Origin: Mycolicibacterium novocastrense
GTDB lineage: Bacteria; Actinomycetota; Actinomycetes; Mycobacteriales; Mycobacteriaceae
DNA length: 64,000 nt
Assembly: GCF_001570485.1 (NCBI RefSeq)
Contig: NZ_BCTA01000028.1
Span: 186,001-250,000 of the forward strand
Direction of reading: 5' to 3'
The notes beneath the pieces were generated by a model. That model was not told where the DNA came from, did no database searches, and worked only from the letters and a program-made list of their open reading frames with translations. Positions within the stretch are counted from its first letter, which is position 1, and each line of letters opens with the position of its first letter. Positions 45,578 through 53,483 of the stretch are shown here, one piece after another. A program made the position numbers and the translations under genes.

Positions 45578-46040
45578 ACTTCCTGATAGAGCTTGGCACA
45601 GGCCTCTTTGGTAGGTGCACCGTCCTCGCGTGAGTCAGATGCATCGGGGTCGGGAGGCATATTAGACACGGCACGACCTTAGGACGGCGGTCTCACATGT
45701 CACGCCGACGCGCCGTTTGCTGTGGTGGGTCTGCTTCCGCAGCGCGGGGACAATATGGAGACCTTTCGGTCACATCGGTCACATCTGTCACAGGCAGCAA
45801 ACACTCCGAAACGACAACAACCCTGCCTGAGCATTGCGTTTGCATGGTGCGCCGTCAGGGTTTCGAACCCCAGACCCGCTGATTAAGAGTCAGCGGCTGT
45901 CAGCGATGCCTGGGCTACCGGCGTCGCCGCGAAAACGTCAGAGTAGCTCTATCTGCTCAGGTTCCTCGACGCTAGGCCCGTTAAACTCCACCAGCGTATG
46001 ACGGATCAATGGACGGTTTGTACGCCACTGGTTGGTCGAA
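45578..46040. other. Gene-free stretch with IS debris and a tRNA-like scar
   Basis: On the minus strand, 45578-45663 encodes a short open segment (ATG at 45663) reading ACAKLYQEVGLLH into the IS end; it may be the tail of an OrfA coiled coil from another IS3 element. A direct run of GTCACATCGGTCACATCTGTCACA lies near 45769-45791. The tRNA-Lys-like remnant is at 45845-45924. No intact gene is seen. Confidence 0.5.
45845..45924 (-). pseudogene. Degenerate tRNA-Lys(CUU)-like gene, intact 3' half (possible att scar)
   Basis: On the minus strand the anticodon stem-loop GCTGA-CTCTTAA-TCAGC (anticodon CUU, Lys), a T-arm GGGGTTCGAAACCC, the 3' acceptor strand ACGGCGC, discriminator A and an encoded CCA are all in place. 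The 5' half does not fold: the acceptor 5' strand pairs imperfectly and no D-stem can be drawn. An intact 3' half with an unrelated 5' half is what integration into a tRNA gene leaves at the far end of an element. It may instead be an element-borne tRNA decayed in place. Confidence 0.6.
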
Positions 46041-46084
46041 GTCAAACAACCAGAACGCTATTTATCGACAATAGGTTGTTTGAC
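46041..46084. promoter_or_regulatory. Inverted-repeat operator and promoter region of the AbiE-like pair
   Basis: Perfect 11-bp arms GTCAAACAACC (46041-46051) and GGTTGTTTGAC (46074-46084) flank a 22-bp A/T-rich spacer. The right arm overlaps a TTGACA at 46080-46085 that would serve as -35 box, about 30 bp before the GTG at 46112. AbiEi antitoxins repress their own operon through inverted repeats, so this is a strong operator candidate. Confidence 0.7.
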
Positions 46085-46111
46085 AAGTAGTCACTGAGTA
46101 GAGTAACAGAC

Positions 46112-47071
46112 GTGCTCTCTGCTTCGATTCCTGCCCGCTTGGTCGACGCAGGCGTGCGGATGGTGACTGGTGATGCACACAGCATCACATACCGAATCGA
46201 TGGCCGCGCCGTAGTAGCGGACCTGGTTCTGGCAGAACGTGTGCCATCTCCGGCCGCAGTCCTTAGTCGTGTGCGCCGCCATCCAGGCCGCCGCGTATTC
46301 GTGGTGTGCGAGACCATCTCAGATGAGGCACGTTCAGCGCTCCTGGCTCAGGCTGACGTGGATCTCAGCGTCGGCAGCACCGGCGAACTGGTGCTCTCCG
46401 GGCGAACCTACCGAACGCCAACACCAGGACGGCCGCCCCGCGCCGCCAGCGAGCGCAGCTGGCGGCGGCGGGCGGCTGAACGGGTCTGTGTGCTTACGCG
46501 CGGTCACCTCCGCCAACGCGACATTGCCGCGGCCATCGGAGTTAGCCAGCAGGCGGTGTCCAAAATGACCGAGAAGGATCCGCTGCCGGACACGCCGATG
46601 ACCGAGGCTGCGCGCCGGGAGCTCCTGGTGAAACTGGCATTGGTACCTGCGGACAGCGGACTTGTCGAAACGTACTGGTATGGAATGGATCCGGTAGTGG
46701 AGCAGGTGCGCAGTGCGACCCGACTCGGCGCCGAGCTCACCGTGCCGATCCTTGCTGGCGGCGAGGTCGCCGCCGACGTCCTGCGACCGTGGCAGGTACC
46801 AACCAGAGGTCTGGTCTATGCCAAAGAACTGGTCGACCTCTCCGAGTTCGGTTTGGTGGAGGCCACCGCCGAGGAAGCGACCTTGACTGTGCGGGTTCCC
46901 GCCGACCCGACCGTCTGGACGACCGCGGCCTGGTGGCGGCGGGTTCGTGATACGCAGCGTTCCGACATCATCACTGTGGATCCAGTGATTGCGCTTCAGG
47001 ACCTCAGCGGCGGTGCCGATCTTGGCGACGGTGCACCGCAGCATCTCAGCGACTGGATCGTGCACCGGTGA
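46112..47071 (+). CDS. AbiEi-like HTH antitoxin/regulator of a type IV toxin-antitoxin pair
   Basis: 319 residues. There is an alpha/beta N-terminal region (residues 1-105), a helix-turn-helix LRQRDIAAAIGVSQQAVSKM (about 133-152), and a C-terminal domain with VAADVLRPWQVPTRGLVYAKELVDLSEFGLVEATAEEATLTVRVP, as in actinobacterial type IV antitoxin-like proteins. Unlike classical AbiEi the HTH is central, not N-terminal. Its stop overlaps the next gene (GTGA), which encodes a nucleotidyltransferase-like partner. It probably binds the inverted repeat at 46041-46084 and represses both genes. Confidence 0.68.
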   Translation: MLSASIPARLVDAGVRMVTGDAHSITYRIDGRAVVADLVLAERVPSPAAVLSRVRRHPGRRVFVVCETISDEARSALLAQADVDLSVGSTGELVLSGRTYRTPTPGRPPRAASERSWRRRAAERVCVLTRGHLRQRDIAAAIGVSQQAVSKMTEKDPLPDTPMTEAARRELLVKLALVPADSGLVETYWYGMDPVVEQVRSATRLGAELTVPILAGGEVAADVLRPWQVPTRGLVYAKELVDLSEFGLVEATAEEATLTVRVPADPTVWTTAAWWRRVRDTQRSDIITVDPVIALQDLSGGADLGDGAPQHLSDWIVHR

Positions 47072-47811
47072 CCGGAACAGCATCGGTGCAAATCGCCTGC
47101 ACTGCGGTGGCCGACGACAACGGAATGCGTGCACTGCGTGACGTGGCCGCAGTCACTGCCGACATCGAGTACCGCGTCATCGGCGGTCACATGGTGCGAC
47201 TGCTGCGGCACGTCTACAACGTGTCGGGCATACCGCGACTGACCTCCGACGCAGACACCGGGATCGACGTCAACGTGGCGTCCACCGGGAACCTCCACGA
47301 TCGACTCACCGCACTGGGGTACACCGCTGAGTGCGGCAACCGCTACGAGCGGGGTGAGCAAGCGGTCGACCTCTTAGTTCCCACCGCAGCCAAACCAGGC
47401 AAGCGGATCATCGGCGAACGAGCCTTCGACGGAGCGCCAGGGCTGCGGTTGGCGCTCGCCCTACCGCCGATCGAAGTCGCCGTCACAGCCCGACTCACCG
47501 ACGGCGACACGGTTGAGTTCGAAATTCCGGTTCCCGACGTCGAGGCAGCATTCGTGTTGAAGATGCTGGCACGTACCGTTCGCGACTCCGAACGTGACCT
47601 CCAGGATATCGAGACACTACTGGAGATCGTCGCGTCACAACCCGATTACCACGCTTCGCCGTGGCGCCTGGGCGACCCCAAGATCACAAAGGCCGGCGAG
47701 CGCGGCGACGCTGCGCGTGTGGCAGCGCAGATGATCTCCAGTCCGCCGACGAGGGTGCCGGCCAGAGTGCGGGCGCTGCTCCGGCGCCATGTCGCCATCG
47801 TGTCGCGATGA
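47068..47811 (+). CDS. AbiEii-like nucleotidyltransferase toxin candidate
   Basis: 247 residues. The N-terminal half fits a minimal nucleotidyltransferase fold: IGGHMVRLL (residues 38-46), LTSDADTGIDV with Asp61 and Asp63 as metal ligands, and AVDLLVP giving a third acidic residue at 101. The C-terminal half is helical (AAFVLKMLARTVRDSERDLQDIETLLEI). This is the layout of AbiEii/MenA toxins, which modify tRNA or other targets. The GTG start is coupled to the HTH gene. Beside a CBASS operon, an anti-phage role is likely. Confidence 0.68.
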   Translation: MTGTASVQIACTAVADDNGMRALRDVAAVTADIEYRVIGGHMVRLLRHVYNVSGIPRLTSDADTGIDVNVASTGNLHDRLTALGYTAECGNRYERGEQAVDLLVPTAAKPGKRIIGERAFDGAPGLRLALALPPIEVAVTARLTDGDTVEFEIPVPDVEAAFVLKMLARTVRDSERDLQDIETLLEIVASQPDYHASPWRLGDPKITKAGERGDAARVAAQMISSPPTRVPARVRALLRRHVAIVSR

Positions 47812-47988
47812 CGCACCAGCAGACAGTCGTTCGTTTCCGTGCGGCTACGCCGAGCGAAACGGTTTCGGTCTCGACGGAGCCGGCAAATGCTGAGCCGGAG
47901 CATTGACATGGCTGCTGGCTGCGCGGGTCCCCACGCCGGTGGCAATAACGGCTAGGTCGTTGTCGGCGGAGCGGCGTAGTCTAGTTAC

Positions 47989-49104
47989 ATGGATGTAGTT
48001 CCCGCGACGCCTGCCAACCTTGATAATGGTACGTCCTCGCCGGGACCTGGCGAATTCGCCGCGCAGGTCTATCCAGCAGCCGAGCGCGAGGCGGCTGGCC
48101 CGCGCCCCGAGCGCTTCCAGGTCCTCGCTCTCGATGGAGGGGGCGCCAAGGCGTTGTTCACTGCGCATGTGCTTGCACGTCTGGAGCAGGATCTGGGCGT
48201 TAGGATCACCGATTCCTTCGACCTCATTGCTGGCACGTCGGCGGGCGGCATCGTCGCACTGGGTCTCGGTGCGGGCCTCACGCCGAAGGAGATTGTCTCC
48301 CACTACGAAGAACTGGTCGAGAAAGTCTTTCCGGCGTCGAGGCGGCGAGGATGGCGCCGACCACGGCAGCTGAGATCGCCCATCTATGACGCAGAGGCGC
48401 TGCGGCAAGCGTTGACCGGCGTCCTCGGAGCCCGACTCCTTGGCGACAGCACGAAGCGACTCGTCATTCCCGCGTGGGATGTACAACGCGGGGCCGTGCA
48501 CATCTTCAAGACTCCGCACCACACACGGCTGACCCGCGACTGGCGCATACCGATGGTGGACGTTGCACTGGCGACCTCGGCGGCGCCGCTGTACTTCCCC
48601 GCGGCGTACGTCGACGGACACAGGCTCATTGACGGCGGAGTATGGGCCAACAACCCGGCTGTCGTCGCGATCGCCGAGGCCGTCAGCATGCTCGGTGTTC
48701 CTCTCGACGCGATTACCGTCCTCAACGTCGGCACCATTGATCAGCTGACCGATCACCCCAAGCGCTTGGACCGCGGCGGACTCTTACACTGGGCAAGACC
48801 GATTGCCCCGCTGATCCTTAACGCCAGCAGCCGTGGCGGACAGGGCCTCGCCGAACACTTGATCGGCAAATCCAACTACACGCGCTTCGACGCTCTAGTG
48901 CCCGGCGGCCTCTACGCACTGGACTCGGCGGACCCAAAGGACGTGGCCGGCCTCGCTGCCTCAGTCAGCCGAGAACTCAGCCCTAGCTACACCGCGAAAT
49001 TCGCTGACCACCAGGCGCCCGCATACACACCGGTGAACGGACGCCGACACCGCGACGATCCGGGCAGCATTTCACACACGGAGGCCCCCAATGCAACTCG
49101 CTGA
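47989..49104 (+). CDS. capV: CBASS effector, patatin-like phospholipase (CapV)
   Basis: 371 residues. LALDGGGAKALF forms the oxyanion hole, GTSAGG (residues 82-87) holds the nucleophile Ser84, and RLIDGGVWANNP supplies Asp215, so the Ser-Asp dyad is complete. CapV-type enzymes are activated by a cyclic nucleotide and degrade the inner membrane of infected cells. It overlaps the CD-NTase gene by 14 nt. A TAGTCT seven bases upstream of the ATG could be a -10 box giving a leaderless mRNA. The N-terminal 40 residues are low-complexity and may not all be translated. Confidence 0.88.
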   Translation: MDVVPATPANLDNGTSSPGPGEFAAQVYPAAEREAAGPRPERFQVLALDGGGAKALFTAHVLARLEQDLGVRITDSFDLIAGTSAGGIVALGLGAGLTPKEIVSHYEELVEKVFPASRRRGWRRPRQLRSPIYDAEALRQALTGVLGARLLGDSTKRLVIPAWDVQRGAVHIFKTPHHTRLTRDWRIPMVDVALATSAAPLYFPAAYVDGHRLIDGGVWANNPAVVAIAEAVSMLGVPLDAITVLNVGTIDQLTDHPKRLDRGGLLHWARPIAPLILNASSRGGQGLAEHLIGKSNYTRFDALVPGGLYALDSADPKDVAGLAASVSRELSPSYTAKFADHQAPAYTPVNGRRHRDDPGSISHTEAPNATR

Positions 49105-50104
49105 CCACTTCAACGTCTTGCTGAAAGACACGGTCAATCTCAGCCAGTTCAAACTGGACCTACTCAACCAGCGCGTCGAAGCCATCTACAAGGCACTCAA
49201 AGCCGACGTCGAAATCGGTGCGCTGATCACCGGCAAGACGCCGCAAGGCTCCTGGGCACACCGCACGATCATCAACCCCGTCGGTGACAACGAGTTCGAC
49301 GCCGACTTCATGCTCGACATGAGCCAGAACCCGGACTGGGCCGACAACCCCAAGACCTACATCGATGAGGTCTACGCAGCCCTGCATCGGCACAGCACCT
49401 ACGGCACCATGCCGCACTCACGTAAGTGCCGCTGCGCGCGGCTCGTCTACGCCAACTCCATGCACGTCGACATCGTCCCTCACCTCAACCTGGCCGACGG
49501 TCGAGAGGTCATCGTCAACCGCGACGACAACGAGTGGGAGCTGACGAACCCGCAGGGTTTCACCGATTGGATGAAGAAACAGGACTCTATCGCCAGCGGG
49601 AACTTACGCAAAGTGATCAGACTCATGAAATACCTTCGTGATCACAAGAATTCGTTCACCGGCACACGTTCAGTCCTGCTGACCACCATGCTGGGGGAGC
49701 AGGTAACAGACTTGCGCAAGCTCCTGGACCCGAGTTACTACAGCAACGTCCCCACAACTCTTCTTCATGTCGTGCAAGACCTCGACACCTGGTTGCAAGC
49801 GAACCCGATCAAGCCCTCCATCGCCGACCCGTCCGGTTCCGGCGTGACGTTCGACCACCGGTGGGGACCAGACCCCGAGAGCGCTCAGGCGACCTACAGC
49901 TACTTCCGTGACCGAATCCACGTGCATGCCGCCGACATCGAAGCGGCCTACGAGGAGAAAGACAAAGACCGCAGTGTCCAGCTGTGGCAGAACATCTTCG
50001 GCGACGGATTCAAGGCGCCGGCCACAACAACCGCTAGCGCGAAGTTTCCAGCAGCCACCTCTGCCGCGGACTCAACAGTGGGGCGCTCTGGTCGGGCAGG
50101 GTGA
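49091..50104 (+). CDS. CBASS CD-NTase cyclic nucleotide synthase
   Basis: 337 residues. The nucleotidyltransferase signature is clear: GKTPQGSWAHRT (Gly53-Ser54), FDADFMLDM (Asp70 and Asp72) and SMHVDIVPHL (third carboxylate, Asp127). A helical C-terminal domain follows, then a flexible Ala/Thr/Ser-rich tail ending in Arg-Ala-Gly. A C-terminal glycine is what Cap2 needs for conjugation. GGAGG lies six bases before the ATG. It would make a cyclic di- or trinucleotide on phage infection to activate the CapV phospholipase; the product cannot be read from sequence. Confidence 0.88.
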   Translation: MQLADHFNVLLKDTVNLSQFKLDLLNQRVEAIYKALKADVEIGALITGKTPQGSWAHRTIINPVGDNEFDADFMLDMSQNPDWADNPKTYIDEVYAALHRHSTYGTMPHSRKCRCARLVYANSMHVDIVPHLNLADGREVIVNRDDNEWELTNPQGFTDWMKKQDSIASGNLRKVIRLMKYLRDHKNSFTGTRSVLLTTMLGEQVTDLRKLLDPSYYSNVPTTLLHVVQDLDTWLQANPIKPSIADPSGSGVTFDHRWGPDPESAQATYSYFRDRIHVHAADIEAAYEEKDKDRSVQLWQNIFGDGFKAPATTTASAKFPAATSAADSTVGRSGRAG

Positions 50105-51876
50105 CCAGACGCCACCAGCCCACGCTGACGGGCTGGCAGAAGCATCTCCTCGCCGAACTCAAAGCGCTAGCGCAACAACGTCCCAACGAAATCCAGGTCC
50201 GAGGAAGACCCACGCTCGACGCTAGCGGCGAGGCGTCGCTCCGCATCTCGCTACGCACGGCCGCCATCCCGCATCATCCGGGTGGCCTGCAACTTCAAGA
50301 GACCGAGGAGTTCATCCTTCAGCTTCGCCCCTCTTCGTACTCGCTACCGGCTATCGACGTTGATCACACTCGGTTTCTCGGCTACCCCCATGTGCTCGCG
50401 GGTCAACGACTATGCATCTATTTGGATCCTTCACGGGAATGGCAGCCGACGCTTGGTGTGGCCGGCCTACTCACCCGCCTTTGGGACTGGCTCGTCGACG
50501 CGGCCGCCGGAAACTTCGACGCCGCCACCGCCATGTACCACGCTGTTGGCGGAGTGCCGCATCAGGCACATGACACACCGACGATCGTTACCCGAGAACC
50601 CGGACCGGCGAAGCGCCACCAAACGGCTCACCTGATCGCCCGGTCAACGCACCGATACGACCTGACGTACTCGCCTGGAGCTGCCGGGCATCGCGTACCG
50701 GTAATTACCCTGGCCACCGCGCTGCCGTTCGGTGCCGCATCCACATTCGCGCTACTGCTTGCTCTCCTGGACGACCCCTACCTTGACCGCCTCGAAGGAC
50801 GGGCTCCCCGGATCGCACCGCAATCGCCGGCGTTCCTCACCGCCCTCCTGGCGAGTGCGTTACGAAATCACCACGACGCCGAGCAATACTTCGTCCTCGC
50901 CGTGCCGCACCCCGCTGGAGGCCCACCCCACCTCTTGGGCGGACGGCTCCCCACCCCAACGGCGAATGCGCTCCGCGAGGTCGCGCAGCAACGGGGTGTG
51001 GGGGTTGTTCTCGACCCCGCGAAGATCAACACTGAAATCCCGATTGAGTGGTGCAGGATGTCCGACGAACGACCCGAAGTGACAACCCGCCGCGACGACG
51101 GCCGCCCCGTGAACGGATTTCAACGAAAGACTGTCCACATCTGGGGCTGCGGCGGGCTCGGATCATGGATCGCCGAATTCATCGCTCGCGCAGGAGCATC
51201 GGAGATCACCGTGTGCGACCCTGGCATCGTCACCGGCGGCTTGCTCGTCCGACAAAACTACGTCGAAGACGACATTGGCCGTTCCAAAGCCGAGGCACTC
51301 GCTGGACGGCTCCGCGCGATCCGTGATGACCTGACGGTCACCGTCGCAGAAGGGCACCTCCCAGAAGACCACACGTCATGCCTGGCAGCGGATCTCATCA
51401 TCGACGCCACAGTGAACAACGGCATCACGAGCTGTCTCGATGCGTTGGCAACTGCGCCGACGCGAAAGGCATTGATCGCTCAGGTCGCCACAGACGCTCG
51501 CTCTGGCACGCTCGGCCTAGCCGTGCTGTGCGCCGCAAGCGCAACAGCGACAGTTTCCAGCATCGATCAAGACGCTGGCCGAACAATCCAGGGCGACAGC
51601 GGACTTGAGCTCTACCACACGCTGTGGCAAGAACCCAGCGATGACGAACTTATACCAACCAGGGGCTGCTCGGTCCCCACATTCCACGGCTCGGCAGCCG
51701 ACCTCGTAGCGGTCGCAGCCACACTCGTCAACCTGATCGGAAGCCACCTCCAACAACCGGACTCCGCGGTTTCGGGCACACACCTCATCGCTCTGCCGCA
51801 CGCGGCCAGCGGCCCCCGACACCACTTCCTCCCCGGTGTAACGCACCCCATGGATCACACAGCAGGGACAGAATGA
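50101..51876 (+). CDS. cap2: CBASS Cap2, E2-E1 ubiquitin-like conjugation enzyme
   Basis: 591 residues. An N-terminal E2-like domain (about 1-135) has HVLAGQRLCIYLDPSREW with the presumed catalytic Cys105. The middle is a linker domain. The C-terminal ThiF/E1 domain has VHIWGCGGLGSWIAEFIARAG (nucleotide loop, residues 345-365), Asp373, Arg384 in VRQN, Lys396, and Cys523 in TRGCSVPTF as the likely E1 cysteine. Cap2 attaches the CD-NTase C-terminus to target lysines and primes it for signalling. The start overlaps the CD-NTase stop (GTGA). Confidence 0.9.
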   Translation: MTRRHQPTLTGWQKHLLAELKALAQQRPNEIQVRGRPTLDASGEASLRISLRTAAIPHHPGGLQLQETEEFILQLRPSSYSLPAIDVDHTRFLGYPHVLAGQRLCIYLDPSREWQPTLGVAGLLTRLWDWLVDAAAGNFDAATAMYHAVGGVPHQAHDTPTIVTREPGPAKRHQTAHLIARSTHRYDLTYSPGAAGHRVPVITLATALPFGAASTFALLLALLDDPYLDRLEGRAPRIAPQSPAFLTALLASALRNHHDAEQYFVLAVPHPAGGPPHLLGGRLPTPTANALREVAQQRGVGVVLDPAKINTEIPIEWCRMSDERPEVTTRRDDGRPVNGFQRKTVHIWGCGGLGSWIAEFIARAGASEITVCDPGIVTGGLLVRQNYVEDDIGRSKAEALAGRLRAIRDDLTVTVAEGHLPEDHTSCLAADLIIDATVNNGITSCLDALATAPTRKALIAQVATDARSGTLGLAVLCAASATATVSSIDQDAGRTIQGDSGLELYHTLWQEPSDDELIPTRGCSVPTFHGSAADLVAVAATLVNLIGSHLQQPDSAVSGTHLIALPHAASGPRHHFLPGVTHPMDHTAGTE

Positions 51877-52115
51877 GGGCAACGGAACGTCAACGCAATG
51901 CCCCATCAGAGGGCGTCATTGTCGAGCGTCTTCGCACCGAGGCAACCAACTGGATCAACGCCGTGGCGCTCCAATCAGGACGCATCGACCGACGCTTCAA
52001 CAAGCGGCACGCCGACCACGTGGAACTCCAAACTCTTGAACGTGACCTGCACTTCTTCCTGTTAGCGGCGGTACGCCTTCGCCGCTGTATCGAGCAGGTG
52101 TCTCGATACCAGTAA
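51873..52115 (+). CDS. Small helical protein of unknown function in the CBASS operon
   Basis: 80 residues, ATGA overlap with cap2, so it is translated with it. The sequence is charged and helical (RLRTEATNWINAVALQSGRI and HVELQTLERDLHFFLLAAVRLRRCIEQ); no JAB/JAMM zinc motif is present, so it is not Cap3. It may be an accessory subunit, an inhibitor, or the N-terminal remnant of a larger gene cut where the next element begins. Not recognised; described from sequence only. Confidence 0.6.
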   Translation: MRATERQRNAPSEGVIVERLRTEATNWINAVALQSGRIDRRFNKRHADHVELQTLERDLHFFLLAAVRLRRCIEQVSRYQ

Positions 52116-52464
52116 AGAAAGTTCTCACATCGCAGGTCAGCGACGGTCAGGCTATTGGTCCGGCCTGCCGCTCGCGGCGTCTCGATGCGGCGAGCAGCGA
52201 GGGCAGCTGCGCCTCGTCGTGATGCCAGCGCTGTGGCCTGCGACTTAGTTCCGGCGCCGGTCGTGGGTGCATGCATGCGTGGCGGCGGACGGAGGGCGGA
52301 GCGCAGGGAGCGGCGCGGACGGGAGCGCCAGCGGACGGGAGCAGAGCGAGCGTAGCGAAGCCTGCTGGTGGCCGCCGGTTCCTGCGGGTCGCGGGTGTCC
52401 AGGATCTGCGCCATCAGCCGCGACGGGGCTGCGGCATGGTGCTGGGGCTCGTAGGCTGGCGGTT
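52116..52464. other. 349-bp gene-free stretch between CBASS and the integrative element
   Basis: No credible gene is seen. The long open frame from 52267 that joins the HD gene has an Arg/Ala/Gly-rich N-terminus with no domain and is treated as non-coding. This is the probable region of the left boundary of the integrative element, but no tRNA-Leu 3' copy was found in it. Confidence 0.5.
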
Positions 52465-53001
52465 GTGAGCGTAGTTTTGGCGCAGCGTGCACGGCGCGAG
52501 GCCGAGGCGCGGCTGGCTGAGCAGCCGCGGCGGTTGGCGCATGTCCGGGGGGTCGCGACGACTGCCGAGCGGTTGAGCCGGCGTTTCGATGCTCAAACGG
52601 CGGACTGTCTGGTCGCGGCGGGGTGGTTGCACGATATCGGTTACGCACCGTCGGTGCGCCGGACCGGTTTTCATCCCCTTGATGGAGCGGAGTTCGTGCG
52701 ATCGGCGGGTTTCGGGGAGCTGGTCGCTTCCTTGGTGGCCTTTCATACCGGAGCGCACGCGGAGGCTGCCGAGCGGGGCTTGTCGGGTTTGTCCGCGTTC
52801 AGCGATCCGCCCAGCAATGTCCTTGATGCGTTGACTTTTTGCGATCTGACGACTGGACCTGACGGGGCGCCGATATCACCGCGAGATCGACTACGCGACG
52901 TGTTGGCGCGTTATGGATCCGAGGACCCGGTGCACCGGGCGGTCGACGCGGGCCGCGACGAATTGTTGGCGGCGGTCCGGCGAGTACGCGACTGGCTGTA
53001 G
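52465..53001 (+). CDS. HD-domain phosphohydrolase
   Basis: 178 residues from the GTG at 52465. HVRGVATTAERL (first His), CLVAAGWLHDIGYAP (His-Asp pair), TGFHPLDGAEFV and VAFHTGAHAEA complete a compact HD-type metal site. Such proteins hydrolyse nucleotides or nucleotide second messengers. Small HD genes beside NUDIX and HTH genes are common accessory genes of actinomycete integrative elements. Its location next to a CBASS operon raises the alternative of cyclic-nucleotide turnover. Confidence 0.75.
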   Translation: MSVVLAQRARREAEARLAEQPRRLAHVRGVATTAERLSRRFDAQTADCLVAAGWLHDIGYAPSVRRTGFHPLDGAEFVRSAGFGELVASLVAFHTGAHAEAAERGLSGLSAFSDPPSNVLDALTFCDLTTGPDGAPISPRDRLRDVLARYGSEDPVHRAVDAGRDELLAAVRRVRDWL

Positions 53002-53009
53002 CCCAGCGG

Positions 53010-53477
53010 TCAGCCGAGGTAGGGGCTGTCGCGGCGTTGCAGGTAGTGCTCGACGCGCAGTCGCATCGACGGATGCATATCCAGGCCAGCGATGTCGTCG
53101 GGGGCAGTCCAGGCGATGTCGGTGCTTTCGTGGTCGATGGCGAGGGTCCCGCCGAGCACCGTGGTGGCGAACAGTAGCGAGAATTGTTGGCGCACTTCGC
53201 CATCGGTGAACGCGACCACGTGGTGGGGGTTGGTGTAGACACCGACCAGACCCGTGACTTCGACGTCGAGCCCGGTTTCTTCTTTGACTTCCCGCACGGC
53301 GGTGTCGGCGATGGTTTCGCCGATGTCGTGTCCGCCGCCGGGTAACGCCCACAGGGTGTTGTCGCGGCGTTTGATCAGCAGAATACGACCTTGTTCGTCG
53401 GTGACGATGGCCGAGGCGGACGGAACGACACTGTTGGGCGCCGGGGCGTTGGGGTCATTGTAGTAGTCGGTGCGCAT
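53010..53477 (-). CDS. NUDIX hydrolase
   Basis: 155 residues. The NUDIX box is complete: GGGHDIGETIADTAVREVKEETG, with the metal-binding REVKEE core. N-terminal SVVPSASAIVTDEQGRILLIKRRD leads into it. Substrate is a nucleoside diphosphate derivative, not further predictable. NUDIX genes are a recurrent part of AICE regulatory regions. It follows the HTH gene with six bases between, on the same strand. Confidence 0.9.
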   Translation of the reverse strand: MRTDYYNDPNAPAPNSVVPSASAIVTDEQGRILLIKRRDNTLWALPGGGHDIGETIADTAVREVKEETGLDVEVTGLVGVYTNPHHVVAFTDGEVRQQFSLLFATTVLGGTLAIDHESTDIAWTAPDDIAGLDMHPSMRLRVEHYLQRRDSPYLG

Positions 53478-53483
53478 CGGGGG

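Noticed and set aside
45769..45791. GTCACATCGGTCACATCTGTCACA run as an iteron or operator
   Set aside because: Only three short copies, with no adjacent gene start; it could be chance, so it is not called as a regulatory site.
51873..52115. The 80-residue ORF as a Cap3 JAMM peptidase
   Set aside because: No HxH...D metal motif and only about half the size of a JAMM domain.
52267..52464. N-terminal extension of the HD protein
   Set aside because: The 66 extra residues are Arg/Ala/Gly-rich with no domain, and the HD fold begins right after the GTG at 52465.
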